From contig JACJYV010000009.1 of NCBI GenBank assembly GCA_020635905.1, positions 310,001 to 374,000 of the forward strand: a stretch of DNA of 64,000 nucleotides. Reading direction: 5' to 3'. The notes beneath the pieces were generated by a model. It saw only the letters and a program-made list of their open reading frames with translations. It was not told where the DNA came from and did no database searches. This document shows, in pieces, positions 8,088-16,887 of the stretch; the stretch's first letter is position 1; each line of letters starts with the position of its first letter. The DNA comes from Bacteroidia bacterium. GTDB lineage: Bacteria; Bacteroidota; Bacteroidia; J057; JADKCL01. The position numbers and the translations under genes were made by a program.

Positions 8088-10139
8088 TTATTTTACAATC
8101 ACCATTTTATTGGTAAAGGTGGATGCACTCGTCTGGAGTGAGTAGAGGTAAACACCCTGAGCAAGGTCAGAAGTATTCACCGTTACTTTGTGTTTGCCTG
8201 CTTTGTAAACGCCCTGAGCTACGTTGATCAGGGTTTGGCCATAGAGGTTACGAACTGTCAGGTTGATCTGCTCAGATTTTACCAGATCAAAGGCAATGGT
8301 AACTTCGTTGGTAGCCGGGTTGGGATAGCTGGGGTGCAGGGTTACTCCTGTGGGTTCAGCTGGCTCCTGATTTACGAATACAGGGAAGCAGTTGGCATCG
8401 AAAGAAAGATTCAGGGTAGCGGGATCTTTGAAATCGCTTTCCAGAATTTGGGCTTCATTGCCAATGTAGAAGCCCTGACAAGGTGCAGACTGGTCATTAT
8501 TGAGCATTTGCAACCAGGCGATGGGCAGGTAGTGACGGTTTCCTGAAGCAGCGCTCAGCACGATGGGTGACATGGAGGGCCAAAGAATCAGACCATCCCA
8601 CAGTGCGTCTCCGTCGGTGATGCGTTTCCAGCAGGTCTGGGTACCATCCGTGATCCTTTTACCTGCGATGCGCAGGTTGGGGGCCAGGTTGGAGTTTTCA
8701 CCAAAACCAATAACTGAGGTGTCAGAATCCACCCAGCTGAAGAATACGCGGGTTCCGTCTTCTGTGCGTGACATTTGCACAAAGTTGTCCTGGGTGATAA
8801 GGCTTCCGTCGCTTGGATCTGGAGTTCCAAATTCACCACGGAAAGCAAGGATAGGAGCAATGTAGTCTGCATCCCAGGTGGTGCCTCCGTCTGGAGTAAA
8901 GATGTCAATCAGAAATTTGTTGATACCAGAGTAGATGGAGTAGCCTGGAGGGTCACCGCCGGGAACAGATCCGTTACCCACGATACAGCTAATGTGCAGG
9001 TTTCCGTTCATATCCACGATCACGTCGAAGTCAAAGCCCGTGGTGGGATTTCCTGAACCAGAAGGAATGGTGTCGCCCGTTACAGAGTCAATGGTTACCC
9101 AGAAGGTGGTAAGTGAGTCATAAATCCAGGGGATATTGCGCAGGTCAATTTCAGTTGCAGCCGTGTCCCAGGTGGCTCCACCATCAGTGGTTTGGTAATA
9201 GCAGGGAGAAAGCAGGGAGTCGTGACCACCTACAATGTCACCCAGCCATACTACGTATCCATTCATTCCGTCAGGGGAGAAAGCCAGGTTGGGGCCAATT
9301 GCGGCTCCGCCAGCACCCTGGTAATGGTTGGGGCTGAAGGTTACTTCGCGAGCCCAGTCAAAGTCTGAGGTACCCGTATTATAGGTGCCTTTGTAGAGGT
9401 AAATCTGGTCCGTGTTGGCGTCAAATTCCGTGGTCCAGAATTCACCGGGCATACCCTGGCACATACCGCCGGGCAGCAGGGTGGGATCGGCATCAAACAG
9501 ATACTTTTCTGTGGAGGTTACGGGATTTGAGGTCGTTACATTGGCCTTGCCGTAAACGTGTCCAACCCAGCCTGGAGTAGGGAATTTATTGGTTGGGCCG
9601 CACCAGAGTAAGTTGGCTCCCAGTGGGTCACTGCCTCCCGAATTATTCCAGGCGGTAATGTTGGGGTAACGACCGTAATTGGTGTAGGTGGTTTGGAGCG
9701 GTCCAATATCCGTGGACCAGGTGATACCGCCATCCGTAGAGATGTCGTAGCGGTATTTTCCGTTGGCAGTTCCGCCACCGCCATACAGGGTCACGTCCTG
9801 ACGGTGAATCCAGGCCACCAGATTCAGTGAATCCACTGCAATCAGCTGGTTTTGTTCTGTACGAAGTACAGAAAATGCGTTTGAAAGTCTTCCGAGGGCA
9901 ACGGGATTTACGGCAGATGCAGCCAGTGCAGCACCTCCCTGATTGCCATTCTGGCCAACCGGGCTGACTTTATTGGCTTTTACCGGGGTTTCTGTTTCCT
10001 GGGTAAGTTGTTTTAGCAAGACAGAATAATCATCCTTTTGCTTCAACTGGTCCTGAGTCGCAACTCTTTTCGCGGGGCGCTGAGCCATGATTCCCAGGGC
10101 AAGGAAGCTGAGGAAAAATAACATTGTAAATTTCTTCAT
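8088..10139 (-). CDS. Secreted Asp-box (BNR) repeat protein with T9SS sorting domain, paralogue 2
   Basis: A 683-residue exported protein, colinear with its two neighbours. ATG at 10139 (MKKFTMLFFLSFLALGIMAQ signal peptide) is preferred; an ATG two codons upstream at 10145 is also possible. Asp boxes: STDGGITWSTDIG, QTTDGGATWDTAA, FTPDGGTTWDADY. Conserved family blocks shared by all three copies include WIHRQDVT or LHRHDVT, GDIVGGHDSL and SGNRHYLP. The T9SS domain begins at SYPNPATNEVTIAF and ends NKMVIVK. Function beyond surface display is unknown. The coding region is flanked by two terminators, so each paralogue is probably transcribed alone. Confidence 0.85.
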   Translation of the reverse strand: MKKFTMLFFLSFLALGIMAQRPAKRVATQDQLKQKDDYSVLLKQLTQETETPVKANKVSPVGQNGNQGGAALAASAVNPVALGRLSNAFSVLRTEQNQLIAVDSLNLVAWIHRQDVTLYGGGGTANGKYRYDISTDGGITWSTDIGPLQTTYTNYGRYPNITAWNNSGGSDPLGANLLWCGPTNKFPTPGWVGHVYGKANVTTSNPVTSTEKYLFDADPTLLPGGMCQGMPGEFWTTEFDANTDQIYLYKGTYNTGTSDFDWAREVTFSPNHYQGAGGAAIGPNLAFSPDGMNGYVVWLGDIVGGHDSLLSPCYYQTTDGGATWDTAATEIDLRNIPWIYDSLTTFWVTIDSVTGDTIPSGSGNPTTGFDFDVIVDMNGNLHISCIVGNGSVPGGDPPGYSIYSGINKFLIDIFTPDGGTTWDADYIAPILAFRGEFGTPDPSDGSLITQDNFVQMSRTEDGTRVFFSWVDSDTSVIGFGENSNLAPNLRIAGKRITDGTQTCWKRITDGDALWDGLILWPSMSPIVLSAASGNRHYLPIAWLQMLNNDQSAPCQGFYIGNEAQILESDFKDPATLNLSFDANCFPVFVNQEPAEPTGVTLHPSYPNPATNEVTIAFDLVKSEQINLTVRNLYGQTLINVAQGVYKAGKHKVTVNTSDLAQGVYLYSLQTSASTFTNKMVIVK

Positions 10140-10252
10140 AACCATACCATTTGTTTAAATAGACTAATATTGTTTGTTAAATGTACTACTGATAAAATTT
10201 CTTTGCAAATTCCCCGGCCTGCTGAAAATCAGGCAATCCCGAAAGAAAGAGC

Positions 10253-10295
10253 AAAAAAAACAGGCTGACCTGAATAAGGACAGCCTGTTTTTTTT
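10253..10295 (-). terminator. Terminator of the third BNR/T9SS gene
   Basis: Stem A8-CAGGCTG (10253-10267) / CAGCCTG-T8 (10281-10295), loop ACCTGAATAAGGA, ending 14 nt after the stop at 10309 on the minus strand. A long U-run follows on the minus strand. A strong, textbook terminator. Confidence 0.9.
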
Positions 10296-10308
10296 ATGAG
10301 GCTATACC

Positions 10309-12372
10309 TTATTTGGTAACCACCATTTTATTTGAGTAAAGTTTATCACCTACGCGGAGGCTGTAGAAATAAACTCCATCAGACAGGCTGGAGGTATTTA
10401 CCAGAATATCGTGACGACCCTGAGCAAATGTTCCCTGAGCAACGTCCATGATTTTCTGACCATAGAGGTTCAGCAGATCAATTTCGATGTCAGACTGTTT
10501 TTCCAGATTGAAACGAACAGTAGCATCACCTGATGTCGGGTTGGGGAAGCTGGTGAAACCAATTCCTGCAGGAATGGGATCCAGATTGCCCACGAAAACA
10601 GGGCTGCATTCTGCACCAAACTGGAGGTTCAGGGTGGCTGGATCCATGTAATCACTTTCAAGGATCTGTGCATCGTTACCAATGTAAAGGAACTCCGTGG
10701 GGCCGAGCTGGTCGTTATTTACCATGTTGAAATAAACCAGCGGCAGGTAGTGACGGTTGCCGGAAGTAGCAGACAGCACTTCAGGAGACATCATGGGGTA
10801 CATGATTTTTCCGTCCCAGATCTGGTCACCGTCGGTGATACGTTTCCAGCAGGTCTGCTTACCATCAGTGATACGCTTGGAAGCGATACGGAGGTTGGGA
10901 GCGAGGTTGTCGCTTTCGCCAAATCCGATAACAGAGGTATCAGAGTCAACCCAGGAGAAGAAAATACGGGTTCCATCGGGAGTACGTGAAGCCTGGCAAA
11001 CGTTATCCATGTTCAGCAGTGCACCCTGGTCGTCGGGAGTACCAAACTCGCCGCGGAAGGTGAGGATAGGAGCCAGGTAGGTGGCATCCCAGGTGGTACC
11101 ACCGTCGGAGGAGTAGATATCAGCAATGAATTTGTTGATTCCAGAGAAGATGGAGTAAGCCGGGGGATCACCACCAGGTGAAGTTCCGTTACCAATGATT
11201 ACCACCAGGTGGGGGTTACCGTTATTGTCAACTGTGAGGTCGAAGTCAAAACCGCAGGTGGGGTTACCAGAACCAGCAGGAACGGTGTCACCAGTTACGG
11301 AGTCGATATTAACCCAGAAGGAAGTCAAAGAATCGTAAATCCAGGGGATGTTGCGCAGGTCAACTTCGTAGGCAGAAGTATCGCCCCAGGTAACGCCACC
11401 GTCAGTGGATTTGATAAAACAGGGAGAGAGCAGGGAGTCATGACCTCCAACGAGGTCGCCCAGCCAGGCAATCCAGCCAACGGTTCCATCAGGAGAGAAC
11501 TCCATGTTGGGACCTACCATGACAGGGCTGCCGTTATTATTTCCAGTATAATGATTGGGAGCCAGGGCGTGTGAACGACCCCAGGACACGTCATTATTGG
11601 AGTAAGTTCCTTTGTAAACGTAGATAGAGTCACCGTTTCCGCTGTATGCAGCATCAACCGCCCAGAAGGTGTTGTCATCGCTTCTGGTCAGACCGCCGGG
11701 CAGCAGGGTGTTTTGTCCGAGGAGGCCGTAATGTTCAGTATAAGTAGGTGAACCTGAAGTTTGAACTGCGCCATAGCCTGTTACGTGACCGTCCCAGTCG
11801 GGCTGGTTATCCAGGGTGGGAGCACAGTAAAAAAGTTTGGTATCAACTGCACTCGTTTCACCATTAGGGTTATGTCCAGTAACGTTTGGGTAACGCGCAG
11901 GACGGGTGTAGGTGGAGTTCAGAACCCCTACGTCAGAGGAGAAAGAGTTTCCACCGTCAATAGAAATGTCATAACGCAGTTTACCGTTAGCAGAAGCACC
12001 ACCTCCCCAAATGGTTACGTCGTGACGGTGCAGGTAAACCACCATTCCATCACCAAGAGAGTTGTCGGCGTAAACGTTGTTCTGCTCCTGACGGAGGTGA
12101 GAGTAAACGTTGGAAGCACGACCAATTTTGATGGGATTGATACCAGCGGTTGCCTTGAGGGCAGTTTGGCCCGCTGCTGAATGATCAAGGGGAGCAACCT
12201 GACGCGCCCCGACCAGTTCTCCGTCCACATCTTTCAGGATCTGGCGGAGTTTTACGTCATAAGTAGCTTTTTTGGTCAGCTGGCTTTTTGAAGCCACATT
12301 GGGCTTCTGAGCGTATCCAAATGTAGCTACAAGTGCCGTAAGAGCTGCAATTGTAATTTTTCTTAAACTCAT
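10309..12372 (-). CDS. Secreted Asp-box (BNR) repeat protein with T9SS sorting domain, paralogue 3
   Basis: A 687-residue exported protein, the first of the three tandem paralogues in transcription order. Signal peptide MSLRKITIAALTALVATFGY then AQKPN. Asp boxes: STDGGVTWGDTSA and SSDGGTTWDATYL are clear; the first one is degenerate (SIDGGNSFSSDVG). The T9SS domain starts at SFPNPTSGDATVRF and ends NKMVVTK. The middle is closely similar to paralogue 2 (GFGE-x-NLAPNLRIA, KRITDG-x-QTCWKRITDGD), whereas paralogue 1 has diverged more. A small hairpin (AGCTTC-ACAA-GAAGCT, 12399-12414) sits in the upstream region. Its substrate or partner is unknown. Confidence 0.85.
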   Translation of the reverse strand: MSLRKITIAALTALVATFGYAQKPNVASKSQLTKKATYDVKLRQILKDVDGELVGARQVAPLDHSAAGQTALKATAGINPIKIGRASNVYSHLRQEQNNVYADNSLGDGMVVYLHRHDVTIWGGGASANGKLRYDISIDGGNSFSSDVGVLNSTYTRPARYPNVTGHNPNGETSAVDTKLFYCAPTLDNQPDWDGHVTGYGAVQTSGSPTYTEHYGLLGQNTLLPGGLTRSDDNTFWAVDAAYSGNGDSIYVYKGTYSNNDVSWGRSHALAPNHYTGNNNGSPVMVGPNMEFSPDGTVGWIAWLGDLVGGHDSLLSPCFIKSTDGGVTWGDTSAYEVDLRNIPWIYDSLTSFWVNIDSVTGDTVPAGSGNPTCGFDFDLTVDNNGNPHLVVIIGNGTSPGGDPPAYSIFSGINKFIADIYSSDGGTTWDATYLAPILTFRGEFGTPDDQGALLNMDNVCQASRTPDGTRIFFSWVDSDTSVIGFGESDNLAPNLRIASKRITDGKQTCWKRITDGDQIWDGKIMYPMMSPEVLSATSGNRHYLPLVYFNMVNNDQLGPTEFLYIGNDAQILESDYMDPATLNLQFGAECSPVFVGNLDPIPAGIGFTSFPNPTSGDATVRFNLEKQSDIEIDLLNLYGQKIMDVAQGTFAQGRHDILVNTSSLSDGVYFYSLRVGDKLYSNKMVVTK

Positions 12373-12656
12373 ACACTTTTAAATGATATTCAAAAATTAG
12401 CTTCACAAGAAGCTGCAATTAATTTCCGTTAATTTCACCTTTTAAATGAAATTTCCATTGCAATTATAAGGAAAAACCCTTTAAAAAGTGACTTTGTTTC
12501 TGTTTTCAATCAACATTTTATTCAAAAAAACGACGTAAAAGCCAGACAAAGTCAAATGTTTTGGAATTTTTCAGGCAATGAAATAATTCACTCTCAGGCG
12601 AAATTAAACCTGGAGAAGAACTAAAACAAAAGCTGCTCTTAAGTCCGATTTAAGGA

Positions 12657-12839
12657 TTAATCGTTGGGGCGGAAGTGGGTATCCTCCAATGCAACCACAG
12701 TTTTGGGGTTGAAGCGGTGGATGTTACGGGTCTCCAGTTTCACGTCCTGGTGAATCTGGGGGATGCCGGATTTTGCAACCGTTCCGTTCTGTCCGAACAG
12801 ACCAGTGAAGAAGAGGAAGAAGATGTACAGCGCATTCAT
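12657..12839 (-). CDS. Small secreted protein (60 aa), hypothetical
   Basis: Starts MNALYIFFLFFTGLFGQNGT: a short signal-peptide-like hydrophobic segment ending in FGQ, then a polar 45-residue tail (KLETRNIHRFNPKTVVALED). An in-frame ATG eight codons upstream would add a basic N-terminus. The gene lies alone between two larger genes. Codon use and the signal-like start favour a real gene, but no family is recognised and the short length leaves room for chance. Confidence 0.4.
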   Translation of the reverse strand: MNALYIFFLFFTGLFGQNGTVAKSGIPQIHQDVKLETRNIHRFNPKTVVALEDTHFRPND

Positions 12840-13094
12840 AATCGTAATCTTAATAGGTTTCAACAGTCAATTTCTTACAAAATAACCTTCATACAAAGTT
12901 CATATTTGGGTCTCAATTACACGGTTTAAGGAGGTGGTTTGGTCGGGTTGCTTGCGTAGTTAATTGAAATTGAGCAGTTTGGCTGTACGCAATGAAAAAT
13001 TAAATTAAAATAAACAGTGCAATTGCAAATATCTTTGTAACTCTGAAAGAACTCTTTACATTTATCCTTCCAGAAGGCAGGAAAACGAAAGTCA

Positions 13095-14399
13095 TTGACC
13101 CATAAATATATCAATATTACCACAGGATTCCAAGTTTTTCAGGTAATTCGTTTTGGCTTTTTGTTGCTGATCTCCATTTGCCTGTCCAGGATTTTTGCCG
13201 ACAAAACCCTGATCGGGCATTATGAAAAACTGCTTCTGCTGGCTACCAGCCTCAGTTTTTTCTGGGTTTCGGGCATTTTTAATGCCCTGGTGCCTGTTTA
13301 TCAGTCCGCTTCCTTACAGGATCGGCCTGCCCTTCTGTCCCAGTCTTTTTATTCAGGCTCGGTGGTTTCGTTACACAGTTTGGCGATTTTACTGGCAATT
13401 GGTTACTGGATTTATCCTGAAATTCCCCTTCAAGCCCTGATTTGGTTTGGGGTATTCTTCTTTTTTAACTGCTCTTCCTTCCTTTTAGAGTACATTTTTA
13501 TCCTGCGCGACCAGAAATGGAATCTGATGATTTACGGATTCCTGTTCTACGCAGCCTATTTTCTGGCCGTGATTTTGCCCCAATACCTGGGTTATGACCT
13601 GGCTACGGCTATGCAATGGCTGGCTTTGGTGGGATTTTTGCGTTTTGTGACGCAGTTAATGGTGGGAGGGAAGGATATGCTGCTGCCCCGCTGGCGCAGG
13701 GATTTGTTCCAAACCCATTGGAAAATGGCCTGGCCGCTCATGCTGGCCCTGCTATTGGGGGGGAGCACGGGATACATTGATAGTTTCCTGGTTTCCACCT
13801 TCTTCAGCAACGACGATTTTGCAATTTTCTCCTATGGGGCCAAGGAATTGCCCGTGATTGCCCTGGTAGCTAATGCTTTGGGTACGGTGAAGTCGGGCGA
13901 GATTGCCGCCCAACGCAAGGAGGGTAATATAGAATCTGTGCTCAGCAGCCTGAAAAAAAGCAGCCTGCGGCTGATGCACCTTTTCTTTCCCTTTTCATTG
14001 GTATTGCTCTTTTTAAGCCGTTTTTTATTCACCCACGTTTTCAACCAAGGCTTTGGCGATGCCTCGCTGATCTTTGATATTTACCTTTTGTTGATCATTC
14101 CCCGTTTGCTGTTTCCACAATCTGTGCTGAAAGGCTTTCTGGAAACCCGGGTAATTTTGATCACCTCTGCGCTGGAAATGGTCCTGAATGTGGGCCTGAG
14201 CCTTATTTTTATGCAGTTTTGGGGATTGACCGGCATTGCTGCGGCCACGGTGATTGCCTACCTGTTCGACAAAGCAGTATTGGCTTTCTGGTGTCAGAGT
14301 CGCCTCAAAATCCCCGTTACCGCCTACCATCCCCTCTGGATCTGGCTGATTTACAGCCTGATTTTGGCGGGTGCCTATGGGTTGAAGGTTTTGGTTTGA
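13095..14399 (+). CDS. Polysaccharide/lipid-linked oligosaccharide flippase (Wzx/MATE-like)
   Basis: A 434-residue polytopic membrane protein with about a dozen hydrophobic helices, of the polysaccharide transporter/MOP superfamily. It should flip lipid-linked sugars or O-units from the cytoplasmic to the periplasmic leaflet. Typical features are the N-terminal FQVIRFGFLLLISICLSRIF helix, the central short loop before GGSTGYIDSFLVSTFFS and the C-terminal pair ending ALEMVLNVGLSLIFMQFWGL. The start is a TTG at 13095; a possible -7 box TATCTTTG lies at 13030-13037. It stands apart from the glycosyltransferases at 2-4 kb but could serve the same glycan. Substrate unknown. Confidence 0.8.
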   Translation: MTHKYINITTGFQVFQVIRFGFLLLISICLSRIFADKTLIGHYEKLLLLATSLSFFWVSGIFNALVPVYQSASLQDRPALLSQSFYSGSVVSLHSLAILLAIGYWIYPEIPLQALIWFGVFFFFNCSSFLLEYIFILRDQKWNLMIYGFLFYAAYFLAVILPQYLGYDLATAMQWLALVGFLRFVTQLMVGGKDMLLPRWRRDLFQTHWKMAWPLMLALLLGGSTGYIDSFLVSTFFSNDDFAIFSYGAKELPVIALVANALGTVKSGEIAAQRKEGNIESVLSSLKKSSLRLMHLFFPFSLVLLFLSRFLFTHVFNQGFGDASLIFDIYLLLIIPRLLFPQSVLKGFLETRVILITSALEMVLNVGLSLIFMQFWGLTGIAAATVIAYLFDKAVLAFWCQSRLKIPVTAYHPLWIWLIYSLILAGAYGLKVLV

Positions 14400-14403
14400 G
14401 CTT

Positions 14404-14445
14404 TCAGCCATCAGCCATCAGCTTTCAGCGGTCAGCTGTCAGGGA
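14404..14445. repeat. Heptanucleotide tandem repeat, locus A
   Basis: Six consecutive 7-nt units starting TCAG: TCAGCCA twice, TCAGCTT, TCAGCGG, TCAGCTG, TCAGGGA. It begins just after the flippase stop codon. The first four bases of each unit are invariant, the last three vary. Confidence 0.8.
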
Positions 14446-14474
14446 TTCGGTCAGGACCTGTCCTTACCTTATGG

Positions 14475-14501
14475 TCAACTCACAACTCACAACTTACAAC
14501 C
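14475..14501. repeat. Heptanucleotide tandem repeat, locus B
   Basis: TCAACT then CACAACT twice and TACAACC, strict period 7. It is the same unit, in circular permutation, as part of locus C. The stop codon of the minus-strand gene ending at 14487 lies inside it. Confidence 0.75.
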
Positions 14502-15452
14502 CAACAAACTTACCCCGCCCCCTGAATGTACCAGCAAAATATTCCCTTGCAGATTTTCCCGTGCAATCTCCTTTTGGGCCTGAAGGAATAATTTTGCCGA
14601 GTAGATGGGATCAAGCAAAATGCCTTCTGTGCGGGCCGTATGCCTTATCTGGTCCAGAACGGCCTGATTTACTGATCCAAAGGATCGGGCAGTTTCGGCA
14701 AATTTTGCCGAAAAATGAGTGGGAACGGGAGCGGGAAAATGAAATTCATTTTCCCAGTCCTTCGCGCAATTTTCCAATTGCAACTCAAAATCACCTGCTT
14801 TGCCAGCCAGCAAGACCACCTGAATCTGAGCCTTTGGGGCCAGGGAATGGTGCAGAATATTGGCTGCGGCCGTAAATCCTGTGCCCGAATCCAGGAAAAT
14901 GTGGTCGAATTGCAGGCCCAATTCTGCTTCATTTCTTTGTATGTCCGAATAAAGGGTGCAGGCACCCGCCAAAGCCTCCGTGCAGGCTGCTCCCTCGGGA
15001 ATCACTTCCCGTTCCAGGGGATTTTCGGCCTTCCAGGCCGCTTCAATGGACTCAATCTGAGGCCACTCCGTTTTAGGATCCGGGTAAATCAGCCGGGACT
15101 GATCCTGCAAAAGTTGGAGTAAAAAGCGATTCCCCGAAAACTTTGCATGACTCTTTTTCAGAAAAAAAGTGGCTTGAATTCCCCATTCAGTAAGAAACTG
15201 AGCCAGTCCGGCCACATTATTGCCCGCCTCATTGCCAATCACGGCCACTTCCCTGATGCCACGTTTCTGCAAGGCAGGCAACAGAGAAGCATATTTGCGC
15301 AATTTTCCTCCCGCAACCGCAAAGCCAGCTTCATCCTCCCTTTTCACCCAAAGGGTCGCATTTGAAAAGGGCTGTTCCCGCAATTTATGAACCCGGGTTT
15401 GAGGCAGGAGGGAAGGCTCGCATTTGGCCTCAAACAGAAGCGGAAAATCCAT
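14487..15452 (-). CDS. PLP-dependent ACC deaminase / D-cysteine desulfhydrase family enzyme
   Basis: A 321-residue member of the fold-type II PLP (tryptophan synthase beta) superfamily. The N-terminal segment LWVKREDEAGFAVAGGKLRK matches the family signature around the cofactor lysine (Lys50 in AGGKLRK); NEAGNNVAGLAQF follows, and the phosphate-binding glycine loop is near VHSGGGVSLLG. Members deaminate 1-aminocyclopropane-1-carboxylate to 2-oxobutyrate or desulfhydrate D-cysteine; the latter is commoner in bacteria without plant association. The last codons and the stop fall in a heptanucleotide repeat, so the C-terminus may have been remodelled. No operon partner is obvious. Confidence 0.82.
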   Translation of the reverse strand: MDFPLLFEAKCEPSLLPQTRVHKLREQPFSNATLWVKREDEAGFAVAGGKLRKYASLLPALQKRGIREVAVIGNEAGNNVAGLAQFLTEWGIQATFFLKKSHAKFSGNRFLLQLLQDQSRLIYPDPKTEWPQIESIEAAWKAENPLEREVIPEGAACTEALAGACTLYSDIQRNEAELGLQFDHIFLDSGTGFTAAANILHHSLAPKAQIQVVLLAGKAGDFELQLENCAKDWENEFHFPAPVPTHFSAKFAETARSFGSVNQAVLDQIRHTARTEGILLDPIYSAKLFLQAQKEIARENLQGNILLVHSGGGVSLLGCKL

Positions 15453-15456
15453 CTAA

Positions 15457-15906
15457 TCAACCCCCGTAGGGGTATTTTGAAATTGAGAGAGTTGGGAGGT
15501 AAAACACATTGTTTACTTTCTGATCCTGTAAACCGCGGGTTGGATTTTTTCTTCCTTGCCTTAAATCAAAACCAATTCCGTAGGGAAGGTAACTGATTTG
15601 ATAACCAATTAACTGCCATGACATGGTGCCGCAATACCAGGTCGCACATTTTTTTGTTGTCCATTCACCCCCCACATGATTGGGTTTGCCAAATATTCTG
15701 TTCACTTTCAGATAGGAATCTCCCGGCCAGATATACCTGTCCCTTTTACCTGGTCTTTCTATCTTCAGGCCCACTTTTTCCCCTGTATTCACAATTTCAA
15801 AGGTGGCGTTTGCAAATTTCTTTTTGAAATTAGCCTTCCCTGATAAGTTTTGACTGAAACTTAGAAACGGAAAAAGTAAGCAAGCGAGGAAAATGAAATT
15901 CTTCAT
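15457..15906 (-). CDS. Small secreted protein, hypothetical (149 aa)
   Basis: Starts at the ATG at 15906 with a signal peptide (MKNFIFLACLLFPFLSFSQ); the open frame continues upstream but the extension is antisense-like and overlaps the next gene's end. The mature part is about 130 residues with KKFANATFEIVNTG, RYIWPGDSYLKVNRIFGKP and YGTMSWQ-like blocks, two cysteines in KCATWYC, and a tyrosine-rich C-terminus. No family recognised. It ends 4 nt before the start of the PLP enzyme on the same strand, so the two may be co-transcribed. Confidence 0.6.
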   Translation of the reverse strand: MKNFIFLACLLFPFLSFSQNLSGKANFKKKFANATFEIVNTGEKVGLKIERPGKRDRYIWPGDSYLKVNRIFGKPNHVGGEWTTKKCATWYCGTMSWQLIGYQISYLPYGIGFDLRQGRKNPTRGLQDQKVNNVFYLPTLSISKYPYGG

Positions 15907-15937
15907 GGAATTCAACTCAGGTTCCCCCAATTTAAGA

Positions 15938-16708
15938 CTATTTCCCCTTAAAAACAGGACTTCTTTTCTCGTTGAATGCATTCGTGCCTTCTGCATAATC
16001 CTCTGAACGGCCTGCAATCTCCTGGCCCCACATTTCCTGCTCCAGCGCCTCTTCGAGGCTCGATTCAAAAGAGCGATTCAGCATGCGCTTCATCAGCCCA
16101 ATGGCCTTGGTGGCCGATTTTGCCAGCTTGCCCGCAATTTTTTGCACTTCTGCATCCAGTTCCTCATGCGCCACCACTTGATTGATCAGACCCATTTGCT
16201 GAGCTTCCTTTGCAGTAATGGAATCACCCAGACATGCCAGTTCAAATGCTTTTTGCCGTCCCACCAGGCGGGGCAGAAACCAGGAGGAGCCACTGTCAGT
16301 GACCAACCCAATATTGACAAAGGCCCACACCATCCTGACATTTTCAGCCGCCACCACATAGTCGCAGGCCAGAGGAATAGAGGCACCTGCCCCCGCAGCC
16401 ACTCCGTTCAGGCGGCACACAAAGGGCTTGGGAATGCCCGTAATCAGCCTGATCATGGGATTATAGCGCTTCGCCACAGACTCGCCCAGATTATGTTTGG
16501 GCGCATCTTTCAGGTCCTGACCCGAGCAAAAGGCCTTGCCCGCTCCAGTGATCACAATTACCCTCACTTCCGGGTCGTACTGAGTCTTTTTCAGGGCGTT
16601 GATAAACTCTGCACTGAGCTCATTATCAAAGGCATTATAGCGGTCGGGACGATTGAGGGTAATGGTGGCAATGCCGTCTTTTACTTCGTAAAGGAGTGAA
16701 TTGTACAT
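15938..16708 (-). CDS. paaG: Enoyl-CoA hydratase/isomerase, PaaG-like
   Basis: A 256-residue crotonase-fold enzyme. Visible are the CoA-binding segment TLNRPDRYNAFDNELS, the oxyanion-hole AFCSGQDLKD and GVAAGAGASIPLACDYV, and the GLVTDSGSSWFLPRLVG block whose Asp is typical of PaaG (1,2-epoxyphenylacetyl-CoA isomerase) rather than of Glu/Glu hydratases. The length is normal for the family. No other phenylacetate genes are in the window, so the pathway assignment is by family resemblance only; a general beta-oxidation isomerase role is the alternative. Confidence 0.8.
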   Translation of the reverse strand: MYNSLLYEVKDGIATITLNRPDRYNAFDNELSAEFINALKKTQYDPEVRVIVITGAGKAFCSGQDLKDAPKHNLGESVAKRYNPMIRLITGIPKPFVCRLNGVAAGAGASIPLACDYVVAAENVRMVWAFVNIGLVTDSGSSWFLPRLVGRQKAFELACLGDSITAKEAQQMGLINQVVAHEELDAEVQKIAGKLAKSATKAIGLMKRMLNRSFESSLEEALEQEMWGQEIAGRSEDYAEGTNAFNEKRSPVFKGK

Positions 16709-16807
16709 GATTTTCAGGGGCTGAATTAATTTTAACGCAATTCCTTCGTTGGTCGAAAGTTACTATTTATCACCTTTATTTTTCAAACCTGACAAAAAAA
16801 GGACACT

Positions 16808-16838
16808 TTTTTCCGGGCGCAAAAACATTGTATCTTTC
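16808..16838 (+). promoter_or_regulatory. Possible promoter for the histidine kinase gene
   Basis: TTTT (16808-16811), 19 bp, TATCTTTC (16831-16838): each box has one mismatch to the Bacteroidota consensus, with the same 19-bp spacing as other promoters in this window. Confidence 0.35.
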
Positions 16839-16887
16839 TGGATAGTTAAGCCAATTATCCTCAAAACAAGCCCTGAACAACCCGGCA

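Noticed and set aside
12399..12414. AGCTTC-ACAA-GAAGCT hairpin as an operator or terminator
   Set aside because: Six-bp stem without T-run and without a partner regulator; chance is a fair explanation.
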